A stretch of 48,727 nucleotides of DNA from Nitrospirota bacterium (GTDB taxonomy: Bacteria > Nitrospirota > Thermodesulfovibrionia > UBA6902 > DSMQ01). The DNA lies in assembly GCA_016208965.1 (NCBI GenBank), contig JACQXB010000014.1, positions 1 to 48,727 of the forward strand. Reading direction: 5' to 3'. The notes under the pieces were generated by a model, which searched no databases, was not told where the DNA came from, and saw only the letters and a program-made list of their open reading frames with translations. Positions 24,764 to 34,065 of this stretch are shown here, piece by piece; within the stretch, counting starts at the first letter, position 1, and every line of letters begins with the position of its first letter. The translations under genes and the position numbers were made by a program.

Positions 24764-25531
24764 ATGGCGTATGTAATAGCTGTTGCTGGCAAAGGTGGTA
24801 CGGGAAAGACGACAATCGCTGCCCTTACGATTCGTTACCTTATTGAAAAAAGACATAAGCCTGTGCTTGCTGTTGATGCTGACAGCAACTCCTGCCTTAA
24901 TGAGGCACTTGGTGTTCCCATACATGCCACAATAGGAGGGTTGCGCGAAGAATCCCTTGCCACAGTCCGTAGCGGTGCTGAAAGACCGGGAGGTATGAGC
25001 ATGGATCAACTCTTTGATTATCAGGTTCAGCAGGTAATCGTTGAGGCAAAAGGGTTTGACCTGCTGGTGATGGGAAGACCTGAAGGACCAGGCTGTTACT
25101 GCGCTGCCAATAATATAATCAGAAAATATACTGATAAGCTTTCAGAGAAATATCCCTATGTGGTTATTGACAACGAGGCAGGCATGGAGCACCTCAGCAG
25201 GAGGACAACCCATAAGGTTAACCTTATGGTCGTTACGTCCGACCCAACATACAAGGGTGCGATGACAGCCCGAAGAATAAATAACTTAATAGATGAGCTA
25301 TCTCTTGAAATAGACAGGAGAATCCTTATCATTAACAGGGCTAAGGATACAGAATTAGCCGAACTTAGAGATATCCTCAAGGGGAATACTTTTGAAACTA
25401 TTAGCCCTGTCCCTGAAGATGAAAATATATCCAAATTTGATATAGAAGGCAAACCAATATTTAATCTTCCGCCTGACTCTGGAGCCGTAATTTCAGTCTT
25501 CAGGTTACTGGACTCTCTTAATATCCTGTAG
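24764..25531 (+). CDS. cooC: CooC-type nickel-insertion ATPase for CODH/ACS
   Basis: 255 aa. Deviant Walker A GKGGTGKTT at residues 9-17, VDADSN for switch I, and Cys111-x-Cys113 (GPGCYCAANN) that binds the metal in CooC/AcsF dimers. DNEAGMEHLSR and TSDPTYKGAMTA are typical. It hydrolyses ATP to load nickel into the carbon monoxide dehydrogenase or acetyl-CoA synthase cluster. It heads the acs operon; a 233-nt leader with hairpins follows before acsE. Cytosolic. Confidence 0.93.
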   Translation: MAYVIAVAGKGGTGKTTIAALTIRYLIEKRHKPVLAVDADSNSCLNEALGVPIHATIGGLREESLATVRSGAERPGGMSMDQLFDYQVQQVIVEAKGFDLLVMGRPEGPGCYCAANNIIRKYTDKLSEKYPYVVIDNEAGMEHLSRRTTHKVNLMVVTSDPTYKGAMTARRINNLIDELSLEIDRRILIINRAKDTELAELRDILKGNTFETISPVPEDENISKFDIEGKPIFNLPPDSGAVISVFRLLDSLNIL

Positions 25532-25581
25532 GCTTTAATCTACTCAAACTTGCTTGTCAAGAATCCTAAAACTAAGGAAAG

Positions 25582-25600
25582 ATTCCGAACAAGTCGGAAT
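25582..25600. repeat. Dispersed palindrome in the cooC-acsE spacer
   Basis: ATTCCGA-ACAAG-TCGGAAT is a perfect 7-bp stem, with GAC following as in similar repeats such as 23180-23199. Confidence 0.5.
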
Positions 25601-25712
25601 GACAAAAAAAGAATCGCTCAATTTAGGTATTATTTAAAATTTTTATTTTAAAATTAACTCTTTACCATTAAATTTTTCTATGGTAAAATTTAAAACTTAC
25701 TTTCTCAAAAAG

Positions 25713-25733
25713 AGACCTTTGGTGTAAAGGTCT
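25713..25733 (+). promoter_or_regulatory. Leader hairpin before acsE
   Basis: AGACCTTT-GGTGT-AAAGGTCT is a perfect 8-bp stem about 30 nt before the acsE start and immediately before the RBS region (AAAGGAG). It may be a processing or attenuation element that sets acs expression apart from cooC. Also notable in the spacer is AAATTTTTC...GGTAAAATTT (about 25663-25691). Confidence 0.4.
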
Positions 25734-25764
25734 GCTTTGGGTTAATTTAAAGGAGAATGGAGTT

Positions 25765-26622
25765 ATGATTATCATCGGCGAAAAAATAAGCATAATAGCA
25801 AAAAAAGTAAGAGAGGCTATGCTGAGTCGCGCCCCAGAGCCTATTCAGGAGCTTGCAGAGTCGCAGCGACGTGCAGGTGCGCACTTTATTGATGTAAACA
25901 TCGGTCCTGCTGAGGATAAAGGCGACGATTTAATGAGGTGGATGGTCGAGAGCATCCAAGAAAAAGTTCAAGCACCATTATGTCTTGACACTACAAACCC
26001 GGTTGCGCTTGAGGCAGGGCTTAAAGCACATAATAACCAGTGGGGAAGGGCGCTTATTAATTCAACTTCAAATGAGCCCGAGAGATTCGTGATGCTTGAG
26101 CTTGCAGCAAAATATAATGCACAGGTTATAGGACTTACACTTGGCAAAGGCGGAATCCCTGCAGATGCAGAAGAAAGATGTGAAATAGCAGCAGAGATAA
26201 TGGCAAGGGCTGCAGAATATGGAGTGCCATTGGAAGATATTTATCTTGACCCGCTTGTTTTGCAGATAGCAACCTCTCAGGACCATGCGGCTAAGGTGAT
26301 TGATGCTGTAAAGATGTTTCAAGAGATAAATGACCCGCCGATGAAGACCGTGGTTGGTTTAAGCAATATATCCAATGGATGTCCGAAGGCGATAAGGCCA
26401 ATTTTAAACAAGTATTATTTTATATTGTTAATGAACGTTGGGCTGACTGCTGCAATTGCTGACCCTCGTGAGATGGCGGAAGCCATGCAGGAAAGGCAAT
26501 TGGTTGAGGATGTTATGGCAGGCAAAGAGATTGATGACGTCAAAAAAATGATGGAGATAAAAAAGACGCTTGATGTTATCATGAACAAAACCCTTTATGC
26601 ACATTCGTATCTGGAAATGTAA
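25765..26622 (+). CDS. acsE: Methyltetrahydrofolate:corrinoid/iron-sulfur protein methyltransferase AcsE
   Basis: 285 aa pterin-binding TIM barrel. Diagnostic segments are IGEKISIIAKKVREAM, FIDVNIGPAED, CLDTTNPVALEAG, LINSTSNEPERF, IGLTLGKGGIP and VGLSNISNGCP. It moves the methyl group from methyl-THF to the cobalt of the AcsCD protein. A good RBS (AAAGGAG) precedes the ATG. It is the first of five acs genes in the classical order E-D-C-B-A and lies in a single transcriptional direction with all of them. Confidence 0.96.
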   Translation: MIIIGEKISIIAKKVREAMLSRAPEPIQELAESQRRAGAHFIDVNIGPAEDKGDDLMRWMVESIQEKVQAPLCLDTTNPVALEAGLKAHNNQWGRALINSTSNEPERFVMLELAAKYNAQVIGLTLGKGGIPADAEERCEIAAEIMARAAEYGVPLEDIYLDPLVLQIATSQDHAAKVIDAVKMFQEINDPPMKTVVGLSNISNGCPKAIRPILNKYYFILLMNVGLTAAIADPREMAEAMQERQLVEDVMAGKEIDDVKKMMEIKKTLDVIMNKTLYAHSYLEM

Positions 26623-26626
26623 ATAA

Positions 26627-26694
26627 AGTGACAGTGTCAGTTAACAGTGTCAGAAAAAAAATTTAAACTGACACTGACACTAATCACTGACACT
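26627..26694 (+). repeat. Short-unit inverted repeat, acsE-acsD spacer
   Basis: A left arm of GTGTCAG/ACAGT units (26627-26653) pairs imperfectly with ACTGACACT units (26668-26694) over an A/T loop. The spacer contains little else besides the acsD RBS. Confidence 0.7.
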
Positions 26695-26712
26695 AATTTA
26701 CGGAGGTAAAGC

Positions 26713-27654
26713 ATGTCTTATGTAATACCTAAAGAAACTTATAGCGGGAATGTACTATCTCTGGAATTTGGAAAGGCTCCAAAGTCAGTTAAAATAGGCG
26801 GTGAAAATACCCTTCCGTTTCTTTCTTTTGAGGGAAGCATTCCTAACAAACCTGTAATAGCTTATGAGATACAGGACATCACCCCGGATGACTGGCCTGA
26901 TACAGTAAAGGCTCAATATGCTTTTTGCAGTGATAATCCCGTTAAATGGGCACAGCACTGCCAGAACAAACTAAAGGCTCAGGCAATATCCCTTAGACTA
27001 ATAGGTACGCATCCTGATAGAGGCGACCGCTCTGCTGGGGATGTTGCAAAGATAGTTAAGGATGTTTTATCTGCAGTTGATGTTCCTCTTATAATACTTG
27101 GCTCAAACCACATTGAAAAAGACGCCTCTGTTTTGGTTGCAGCAGCAGAGGCTGCAAGTGGATATAATTGCATAATCGGCAAGGCTCAGGAAGGCAACTA
27201 TAAAACCGTTGTTGCTGCTGCGCTTGCACACAAACATAAATTAATAGCCATGTCTGAGCTGGATATAAACCTTGCAAAACAGCTAAACATCCTTATAACC
27301 CAAATGGGTTTTGATAAAGAAAGACTGCTCACTGACCCCATGTGTTCAGCACTTGGTTACGGGCTTGAATATACATATTCAGTTATGGAGAGGATAAGGC
27401 TTGCTGCCATTATGCAGAATGATGTAACCATGCAGCCGCCGATTGTAGGAGACGTAGGCATGTATGTATGGAAAGTGAAAGAGACCTTTGCGTCTGAGTC
27501 TGACGTATCTCAGTGGGGTTCTATTGAAGAAAGAGGAGTTGCATGGGAGGCAGTTACTGCAATTGCGATGCTTATTGCAGGTACAAACCTACTGATTATG
27601 AGACATCCTAAGGCAGTTGAGACGGTTCGAAAGACTATAGAGGAACTTGTTTAA
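26713..27654 (+). CDS. acsD: Corrinoid/iron-sulfur protein small (delta) subunit AcsD
   Basis: 313 aa TIM-barrel subunit that pairs with AcsC and carries the corrinoid between AcsE and AcsB. Typical regions are YEIQDITPDDWPD, WAQHCQNKLKAQAISLRL, THPDRGDRSA, LILGSNHIEKDASVLV and TDPMCSALGYGLEYTYSVMERIR. GGAGG lies 6-10 nt before the start. The length matches Moorella-type AcsD and lacks extra domains. Confidence 0.95.
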   Translation: MSYVIPKETYSGNVLSLEFGKAPKSVKIGGENTLPFLSFEGSIPNKPVIAYEIQDITPDDWPDTVKAQYAFCSDNPVKWAQHCQNKLKAQAISLRLIGTHPDRGDRSAGDVAKIVKDVLSAVDVPLIILGSNHIEKDASVLVAAAEAASGYNCIIGKAQEGNYKTVVAAALAHKHKLIAMSELDINLAKQLNILITQMGFDKERLLTDPMCSALGYGLEYTYSVMERIRLAAIMQNDVTMQPPIVGDVGMYVWKVKETFASESDVSQWGSIEERGVAWEAVTAIAMLIAGTNLLIMRHPKAVETVRKTIEELV

Positions 27655-27667
27655 GGAACTAACTAAT

Positions 27668-27737
27668 TCAAGTTAAATTTATCATTGCAAATTGCAAAAT
27701 GTAAAATGATAAATGTCAATTGATAAATTTGAAATGA
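27668..27737 (+). repeat. Short-unit inverted repeat, acsD-acsC spacer
   Basis: TCAAGTTAAATTTATCA (27668-27684) pairs with TGATAAATTTGAAATGA (27721-27737). Inner words ATTTATCATT and AATGATAAAT also pair. AT-rich; the architecture is the same as the neighbouring spacers. Confidence 0.65.
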
Positions 27738-27757
27738 GTTCTCACGGAGGTTAAGAA

Positions 27758-29101
27758 ATGGCTTTATCAGGTGTTGAAATATTTAAGCTTTTGCCAAAAA
27801 CAAACTGCAAAAAATGCGGTTTTCCAACATGTCTTGCCTTTGCAATGGCGCTTGCACAAGGTAAGACAGAGCTTGCAAAATGTCCTGATGTATCAGAGGA
27901 ATCAAAGAGGGTTTTAGGCGAGGCGTCAGCACCGCCTATAAGGACATTCTTTCTTGGCACTAGTGAAAAGGCAGTCAAGCTCGGCGGGGAAACTGTTTTA
28001 TTCAGGCATGATAAAAAGTTCTTTAATCCATGCGTCTATGCTGTAAACGTTAAAGATACCTTGAGCAATGATGAACTGAATGAAAAAATTGAAGAGGTTT
28101 TAACATCAGAGATAGACAGGGTAGGTCAGAAGTTAAGGGTAGATGCCATTTCAATAGAGTTTGCATCAGGCAATAGCAGCCAGTATGAGTCAGCAGTTAA
28201 ACTCATTTCCCAAAAAGCGCCTGATACAGCAATAATACTTAACTGCAAAGATCCTTCCGCAGCAGAAGTAGCAGTAAGGACAATTGCTGATAAGAAACCT
28301 CTGCTTTACTGCGCTAACGAAGGAAACACAGGGGCAATGACTAACATTGCAAAGACACATAAGATACCGCTTGGCGTTTATGCTAAGGGGCTTTCTGAAT
28401 TAAGCGTCCTTACTGAAAAGATAAAGGGCATGGGAGTTGAAGACCTTGTCATTGATTCCGGAGCAGAGAAGGCTAAAGACATGTTAGAACTTAACACACA
28501 GATAAGACGTTCTGCATTAAAGAAAAATTTTAAACCACTTGGTTATCCAATAATAAATTTTGTTCTGAGAGAAGACCCGATTTTTGAGACGTGTGTTGCA
28601 GGCATTGCAGCTGCCAAATATGCCTCCATAATTGTGCTTAGCAGTATTGAGAAGTGGAAAAACCTCGCGCTCTTTACCCTGAGACAGAACATCTACACAG
28701 ACCCTCAGGTTCCAATGCAGGTTGAACAGAAGATTTATAAGATAGGTGAACCGACCGTTAATTCCCCTCTGCTTATAACAACTAATTTCTCTCTTACATA
28801 CTTTATGGTTTCTGGCGAAGTTGAAAACAGCAAGGTACCTGCATATCTCGCTGTTATGGACTGCGAAGGATTGTCAGTTCTTACTGCCTGGGCCGCAGGT
28901 AAATTTACAGCAGGAAAGATTGTACAATTTATAAAAGACAGCGGAGTAGAAAATCAGATCAGCCATAGAGAACTTATAATCCCTGGACAGGTTGCTATCC
29001 TCAGCGGTGCTATTGAGGACAAGCTCGAGGGATGGAAAATAACAGTTGGCCCAAGAGAGGCTAATGGTATCCCCACTTTTCTTAAAAGCAGGCCAGCATG
29101 A
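27758..29101 (+). CDS. acsC: Corrinoid/iron-sulfur protein large (gamma) subunit AcsC
   Basis: 447 aa. The N-terminal [4Fe-4S] motif uses Cys17, Cys20, Cys25 and Cys42 (CKKCGFPTC...KCPDV), the C-x2-C-x4-C-x16-C pattern of this subunit, which reductively activates cobalt. The TIM barrel follows, and the C-terminal corrinoid-binding domain starts around residue 325 (NSPLLITTNFSLTYFMVSGEVE) and ends with PGQVAILSGAIEDKL. It accepts the methyl group from AcsE and gives it to AcsB. GGAGG precedes the ATG. Confidence 0.96.
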   Translation: MALSGVEIFKLLPKTNCKKCGFPTCLAFAMALAQGKTELAKCPDVSEESKRVLGEASAPPIRTFFLGTSEKAVKLGGETVLFRHDKKFFNPCVYAVNVKDTLSNDELNEKIEEVLTSEIDRVGQKLRVDAISIEFASGNSSQYESAVKLISQKAPDTAIILNCKDPSAAEVAVRTIADKKPLLYCANEGNTGAMTNIAKTHKIPLGVYAKGLSELSVLTEKIKGMGVEDLVIDSGAEKAKDMLELNTQIRRSALKKNFKPLGYPIINFVLREDPIFETCVAGIAAAKYASIIVLSSIEKWKNLALFTLRQNIYTDPQVPMQVEQKIYKIGEPTVNSPLLITTNFSLTYFMVSGEVENSKVPAYLAVMDCEGLSVLTAWAAGKFTAGKIVQFIKDSGVENQISHRELIIPGQVAILSGAIEDKLEGWKITVGPREANGIPTFLKSRPA

Positions 29102-29102
29102 T

Positions 29103-29177
29103 AGTGTCAAAGTGTCATAGAGTCAAAGCGTCAAAGTCTTTTACTCTGATACTCTGATACTCTGATACTTTGATACT
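29103..29177 (+). repeat. Octamer-unit inverted repeat, acsC-acsB spacer
   Basis: The left arm consists of four AAGTGTCA-like units (29103-29137). The right arm is ACTCTGAT repeated (29143-29177), the last unit ACTTTGAT. The two arms are 35 nt each and pair imperfectly over a short loop. This is the clearest case of the series. Confidence 0.75.
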
Positions 29178-29197
29178 TATAAATTTAGGAGGTACAG

Positions 29198-31411
29198 ATG
29201 TCCAAGATAATAGCCTCAGCAGCTATAAGAGGCGCCCACAAACTTGTAAAAAACACTGAAGATACGATTGAAAAGGCTATAGGGGAAAAGGGTAAAGACT
29301 TTGTATTTGAATTTCCTGATACTGCATTTTATCTTCCCATGATTTATGCCATGACGGGTTTTGCAGTTAAAACCCTTGCTGACATGAAAGTCGCGATTGG
29401 AATGGCAAAGGAGATGCTTCACCCTGAGCCCGAGGAACATCTCTGGAAACCATATCTTGGAGAAGCGCTTGATTCGGGAATGGCAATGCTTTTTGCAGAG
29501 GAGATTATCCTGGCACTGAGGTACATTAACGGACTTGAGCCTGCAGTTGACCCTGAAACAGGTTATATCTATAACGGTTTTATAACAGATACCATTCAGA
29601 GAAATCTTGGCATACAGCTTGTTGACGGAAGGATGCCCGGCTTTGCTGCCATAATAGGTGCTGCACCTGATGATGACACTGCTGTAAAGATTGTCAGAGA
29701 AATTCAGGAAAAAAACATACTCACCTTTCTCTCCGGACAGGCAAGGGATAAAAACGGTAATCTTACAAACGTTACACAACAGCTTCTGAGGAAAAAGGTT
29801 GAGCTTGGATGGGACACATATATTGTTCCGCTTGGTCCTGACACAGAGCATACCCTTTACGCCCTTGACTGGTCAGTAAGGGCGTCTCTGATTTTCGGCG
29901 GGAAAAAACCCGGAGACTTCAAAACACATCTTAAATACACAAAAGACAGGGTCTTTGCATTTGCTTTAGTTTTAGGCGAGCTTGATGACATAAAATGGTC
30001 AACAGGTGCAGGGGCAATTAATATGGGCTATCCTGCTGTATGTGATACAGACGTGCCTGTTATTCATCCTACTGGTGTATGTATTTATGAGGAAGTTGAC
30101 AAGGAGTTTGACCATAATAGAATCGTTCAGAAGGCAATAGAGGTAAGAGGGCTTAAGGTAACAGTTGAAAAACCGCCTATCCCTGTATCTTATGGTCCTG
30201 CATTTGAGGGCGAGAGGATTAGAAAAGAGGATATGTTTATTGAATTCGGCGGCCAGCGCTCGCCTGCATTTGAATTGGTAAGAACTAAGGAGCTTGACGA
30301 GATAGAGGACGGAAAAGTAATTATTATCGGGACCGATGTGGAAGAAAGATACAAAAAAGGCGGTCTTATGCCTCTTGGTGTTGTGGTTGATGTCGCTGGC
30401 AGAAAGATGCAAAAGGATTTTGAATCCATTATTGAAAGAAAACTTCATCACAACGCAAATGAAGCACAAGGGCTATGGCACATGGGTCAACGTGATATTG
30501 TATGGATGCGTATCAGCAATCAGGCGTTTAAAGACGGAATTACATTGGAGCACATCGGCGTAATACACAATACCATGACTCATAATAGATTCAAGAGCAT
30601 AGTTGATAAGGTTCAGGTTACCATTTATGTAGATGAAAAAGATGTCCTTGCCTTACAAGAAGAGGCAAAAAAGGCATATAAAGAAAGAGATAAGAGGCTG
30701 GGCGGTATGACAGATGAATCAGTAGATACCTTTTACTCTTGTCTCTTGTGTCAATCATTTGCTCCATCGCACGTCTGTGTTATAAGCCCTGAGAGACTCG
30801 GTCTTTGCGGTGCGTATAACTGGCTTGATACAAAAGCAGCTTTCGAAATAGACCCGACAGGTGGCAATCAGCCTATTTTAAAAGGTGAGGCAATAGACTC
30901 TGTGAAGGGCAGGTGGACCGGGGTTGATGATTATTTAAAAGCAAACTCTGCTGGAAAGGTAGAAACCTTAAATTTATATACTATCATGGATAACCCTATG
31001 ACGTCCTGCGGGTGTTTTGAATGTATTATTTCAATAATCCCTGAGGCAAATGGTGTAATGATAGTAAACCGCGGATTTACAGGCATGACGCCTGCGGGCA
31101 TGAAGTTCTCTACATTAGCAGGCAGTGTTGGCGGAGGCACCCAGAACCCAGGATTTATGGGAATAGGCGTAAACTTTATCACGAGCAAAAAATTCCTTTT
31201 TGCAGACGGCGGCATTAAGAGAATAGTCTGGATGACAAAAGCCCTGAAAGAAAGGATTGCTGAGGATTTTAAGAAGAGGGCTGAAGAGGAGGGTGTGCCG
31301 GACCTGCTTGATAAGATAGCTGATGAGACTATTTGCGAGGATTCAGAGAAATTACTTGAGTTTCTCACAGGCGTCGGACATCCGGCACTTGAGATGGAAC
31401 CGATGTTTTAA
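29198..31411 (+). CDS. acsB: Acetyl-CoA synthase (CODH/ACS alpha subunit) AcsB
   Basis: 737 aa. It condenses CO, the methyl group and CoA at the Ni-Ni-[4Fe-4S] A-cluster. All six expected ligands are present with the same spacing as in the Moorella enzyme: Cys515, Cys518, Cys527, Cys537 (SCLLCQSF, SHVCVISP, GLCGAYN) and Cys604-x-Cys606 (TSCGCFEC). The N-terminal domain that contacts CODH is also present, so this is the bacterial full-length form rather than the short archaeal CdhC. AGGAGG precedes the start. Intact. Confidence 0.97.
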   Translation: MSKIIASAAIRGAHKLVKNTEDTIEKAIGEKGKDFVFEFPDTAFYLPMIYAMTGFAVKTLADMKVAIGMAKEMLHPEPEEHLWKPYLGEALDSGMAMLFAEEIILALRYINGLEPAVDPETGYIYNGFITDTIQRNLGIQLVDGRMPGFAAIIGAAPDDDTAVKIVREIQEKNILTFLSGQARDKNGNLTNVTQQLLRKKVELGWDTYIVPLGPDTEHTLYALDWSVRASLIFGGKKPGDFKTHLKYTKDRVFAFALVLGELDDIKWSTGAGAINMGYPAVCDTDVPVIHPTGVCIYEEVDKEFDHNRIVQKAIEVRGLKVTVEKPPIPVSYGPAFEGERIRKEDMFIEFGGQRSPAFELVRTKELDEIEDGKVIIIGTDVEERYKKGGLMPLGVVVDVAGRKMQKDFESIIERKLHHNANEAQGLWHMGQRDIVWMRISNQAFKDGITLEHIGVIHNTMTHNRFKSIVDKVQVTIYVDEKDVLALQEEAKKAYKERDKRLGGMTDESVDTFYSCLLCQSFAPSHVCVISPERLGLCGAYNWLDTKAAFEIDPTGGNQPILKGEAIDSVKGRWTGVDDYLKANSAGKVETLNLYTIMDNPMTSCGCFECIISIIPEANGVMIVNRGFTGMTPAGMKFSTLAGSVGGGTQNPGFMGIGVNFITSKKFLFADGGIKRIVWMTKALKERIAEDFKKRAEEEGVPDLLDKIADETICEDSEKLLEFLTGVGHPALEMEPMF

Positions 31412-31413
31412 AT

Positions 31414-31484
31414 AGCTATCAGTTTTCAGCAATAAGCTATCAGCCAAAAATTTTTGAAAAGCTGACCGCTGAAAGCTGACAGCT
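31414..31484 (+). repeat. Short-unit inverted repeat, acsB-acsA spacer
   Basis: AGCTATCAGTTTTCAGC (31414-31430) pairs with GCTGAAAGCTGACAGCT (31468-31484) with two mismatches. Further AGCTATCAGC and GCTGACCGCT copies lie between. Same spacer architecture with another unit sequence. Confidence 0.7.
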
Positions 31485-31500
31485 TTCTTAGGGAGGTTAT

Positions 31501-33498
31501 ATGGATGATAAAGTAATAAAGAGCGCAAATAAAGAAGCAGAGCAAATAATAGAATGGGGCAGAGCCCATAATTTAGAGACATGCTTTGAGCGGGCTGAGA
31601 GATTAAAGCCCTGCCCTATCGGGGCATCAGGTGCATGTTGCAAAGTCTGTTACATAGGTCCTTGCAGACTGGTAGGAAAGAATGCTGAGGAAGAAGCAAG
31701 GGGTGTTTGCGGGGCATCGCTTCCGACAGTTGCAGCAAGAAACCTTGTAAGGATGATTGCAGCAGGGACAGCAGCGCACTCAGACCATGCGAGGGACATG
31801 GCTTTTACTTTACTTGCAGTTGCCAGTGGAGAGACAAAGGACTTTCAGATAAAGGATGTAAGGAAGCTTTATAGAGTTGCAGAAATACTCGGTATAGAGT
31901 TTGGTAATGGAAGGGCTGTGAATGATGTAGCGAAAGATGTTGCCCTTAAGCTTTTAGAAGACTTTACACGGCAGAAGGGTGAGTTGAACTATGTCAAAAG
32001 GGCACCTAAGAAGACACAGGAAAGATGGAGAAAATGGGGTGGTACACCTCGTGGGATAGACAGAGAGGTTGTTGAGGCAATGCACAGGACATCTGTTGGT
32101 GTTGACCATGAGCCTGACCATCTCCTGACACACGGATTAAGAACTGCCCTTGCTGATGGCTGGGGTGGATGTATGGTATCAACAGATATTACGGATATTC
32201 TCTTTGGAACTCCAAAACCTTTAAAGGCAGAGGCAAGCTTCGGGATATTTAAAGAAGATGAGGTAAATTTAGTTGTTCACGGGCATGAGCCTACTCTTGC
32301 AGAAATTATAGTAGATGTTGTTTCAGAGCCTGAGATGATTGCATATGCAAAGTCAAAGGGTGCAAAGGGTATAAACCTTGGTGGCATGTGCTGTACAGCC
32401 AACGAAGTCCTTATGAGACATGGTATCCCAACTGCAGGAGGGTTTACTAATCAGGAATTAGGCATTATGACAGGGCTTGTAGATGCCCTCACAGTTGATG
32501 TGCAGTGTATCATGCCTGCTATTGCTGAGCTTTCAAAGAAATTCCATACAAAGGTTATAACGACTTCTGAGAAGGCAAAAATCCCCGGTGCAATGCATGT
32601 CCAATATGACGAGCATAAGGCAAGAGAAGTTGCACGAGCGATAGTAAAGATTGCCTGTGATAATTATCCGAATAGGAAGAAGGAAGGGAGCCACATTACA
32701 GATAAATATCCTGTTATTGCAGGCTTTTCACACGAATACATTGAATATATGCAGGGAGGAAGATGGAGGGAGTCGTTTAGACCGCTTAACGATGCAATTA
32801 TGGCAGGAAGGATTCGTGGTGTTGTTGGGCTTGCAGGATGTGATAATCCGAGAGTTCCGTCAACAGGGCTCCATAGATTCCTCGCTGTAGAGCTGATAAA
32901 AAATGATGTCCTTATTCTTTCAACAGGCTGCGGTTCTGCTGCGTGCGGGACCGCTGGTTACCTGACACCGGAAATGGCATTAGAAAACGCAGGCCCTGGT
33001 TTAAGAGAGGTATGTGAGGCAATTGGAATTCCGCCAATACTCCATATTGGTGCATGTGTTGATAATTCAAGGATACTGACTATTGCAAGTGCAATGGCAG
33101 AAGAGGGTGGACTTTCTGATGAGATTGGAGGAATGCCTGCTGTAGGTATTGCACCGGAATGGATGTCTGAGAAGGCAATTGCTATCGGATGTTATTTTGC
33201 TGCGTCAGGCGTCCCAGTAATATTTGGTGGTGAATCTCCTGTTGGAGCAAGTAAAGAAATCACAAAGATTATGACAGAAGTGTGGTTTGAACGTTTTATG
33301 GGAGCTATGCACTTTGAGCCTGACCCTGAAAAAATACTCGCGCTCGCTTTGGACTATATTGACAAGGCAAGAGAGAAACTTAAGCTCAGGAAGTACGAAC
33401 CGGGTAAATTCGGCGCAGAAAGAGTGCTTATGGATATGGCTGCACGAAGGGAATTGGAAAAGAAATCAGCGGTGCCTCATGCAGGCGTTGGAGGATAA
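31501..33498 (+). CDS. acsA: Ni-Fe carbon monoxide dehydrogenase catalytic subunit (AcsA/CooS)
   Basis: 665 aa. Reduces CO2 to CO for AcsB. The D- and B-cluster Cys residues are visible at Cys38, Cys46, Cys47, Cys50, Cys55 and Cys70 (KPCPIGASGACCKVCYIGPC, GVCGAS). C-cluster segments include VHGHEPTLAEI (His), GGMCCTANEVLMRHG, AGCDNPRVPST, STGCGSAACGTAGYL and HIGACVDNSRIL. RBS GGGAGG. It ends the acs core; the Nuo-like genes follow 75 nt later. Could serve CO oxidation too. Confidence 0.96.
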   Translation: MDDKVIKSANKEAEQIIEWGRAHNLETCFERAERLKPCPIGASGACCKVCYIGPCRLVGKNAEEEARGVCGASLPTVAARNLVRMIAAGTAAHSDHARDMAFTLLAVASGETKDFQIKDVRKLYRVAEILGIEFGNGRAVNDVAKDVALKLLEDFTRQKGELNYVKRAPKKTQERWRKWGGTPRGIDREVVEAMHRTSVGVDHEPDHLLTHGLRTALADGWGGCMVSTDITDILFGTPKPLKAEASFGIFKEDEVNLVVHGHEPTLAEIIVDVVSEPEMIAYAKSKGAKGINLGGMCCTANEVLMRHGIPTAGGFTNQELGIMTGLVDALTVDVQCIMPAIAELSKKFHTKVITTSEKAKIPGAMHVQYDEHKAREVARAIVKIACDNYPNRKKEGSHITDKYPVIAGFSHEYIEYMQGGRWRESFRPLNDAIMAGRIRGVVGLAGCDNPRVPSTGLHRFLAVELIKNDVLILSTGCGSAACGTAGYLTPEMALENAGPGLREVCEAIGIPPILHIGACVDNSRILTIASAMAEEGGLSDEIGGMPAVGIAPEWMSEKAIAIGCYFAASGVPVIFGGESPVGASKEITKIMTEVWFERFMGAMHFEPDPEKILALALDYIDKAREKLKLRKYEPGKFGAERVLMDMAARRELEKKSAVPHAGVGG

Positions 33499-33506
33499 TA
33501 ACAATA

Positions 33507-33559
33507 GGTCAAGGCTAAGGTTAAGGCTGAGAAAAATCTTAACCTCAACCTCAACCTGA
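33507..33559 (+). repeat. Hexamer-unit inverted repeat, acsA-nuoE spacer
   Basis: AAGGCT/AAGGTT units (33507-33531) are followed by AACCTC units (33538-33559) in inverted orientation. A short AAAAAT loop lies between. The series continues into the Nuo-like genes. Confidence 0.65.
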
Positions 33560-33573
33560 TTTTGGAGTCATAG

Positions 33574-34065
33574 ATGGAAATAAAGCCAGACGAAATTATA
33601 GGGCATATTGGTGAAGTGCTGACTGAATCACAGAAAAAAAGAGGGATATTAATCCATGTATTTCATAAGATTCAGGCAGAGTATAACTATCTTCCTGAAG
33701 ATGTATTGAAGACATTGTCCGAGAAACTTAACGTTCCTCTTTCTGATGTTTACAGCACAGCGTCTTTTTACAAGCAGTTCTATTTCACGCCACGCGGGAA
33801 GAACATAGTCAGGGTTTGCACAGGAACTGCCTGCCATGTAAGAGGCGCAGCGAAAGTTCTTAATGCCTTGGAGAATGAGTTTGATATAAAAGAAGGGGAA
33901 ACAACACCTGACCTTTCCATGACCCTTGAGACAGTTGGTTGTATAGGATGCTGTGGACTTGCACCAGTTGCAACAATAAATGCAGACATCATCGGCGAGA
34001 TAGACATGAAAAAAGTTGAAGAGGTTATTGAAAGTATAAAAGAACACAGATTGTCTGCGTTATAA
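33574..34065 (+). CDS. nuoE: NuoE/HydC-like [2Fe-2S] thioredoxin-fold subunit
   Basis: 163 aa. The N-terminal four-helix part (ILIHVFHKIQAEYNYLPEDVL) is followed by the thioredoxin-like domain with four Cys: CTGTACHVRG and GCIGCCGLAPV. It passes electrons between the FMN of NuoF and other clusters. Its stop is immediately followed by the nuoF start. Similar subunits serve bifurcating hydrogenases, formate dehydrogenases and complex I; no hydrogenase or membrane complex I genes are here. Confidence 0.9.
   Translation: MEIKPDEIIGHIGEVLTESQKKRGILIHVFHKIQAEYNYLPEDVLKTLSEKLNVPLSDVYSTASFYKQFYFTPRGKNIVRVCTGTACHVRGAAKVLNALENEFDIKEGETTPDLSMTLETVGCIGCCGLAPVATINADIIGEIDMKKVEEVIESIKEHRLSAL

Noticed and set aside
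29103-29177. CRISPR-like tandem ACTCTGAT repeats
   Set aside because: Units are 8 nt without spacers; arms are inverted to each other and no cas genes are near.
29216-29851. Long minus-strand ORF (211 aa) inside acsB
   Set aside because: It is antisense to well-conserved acsB sequence and has no family features.
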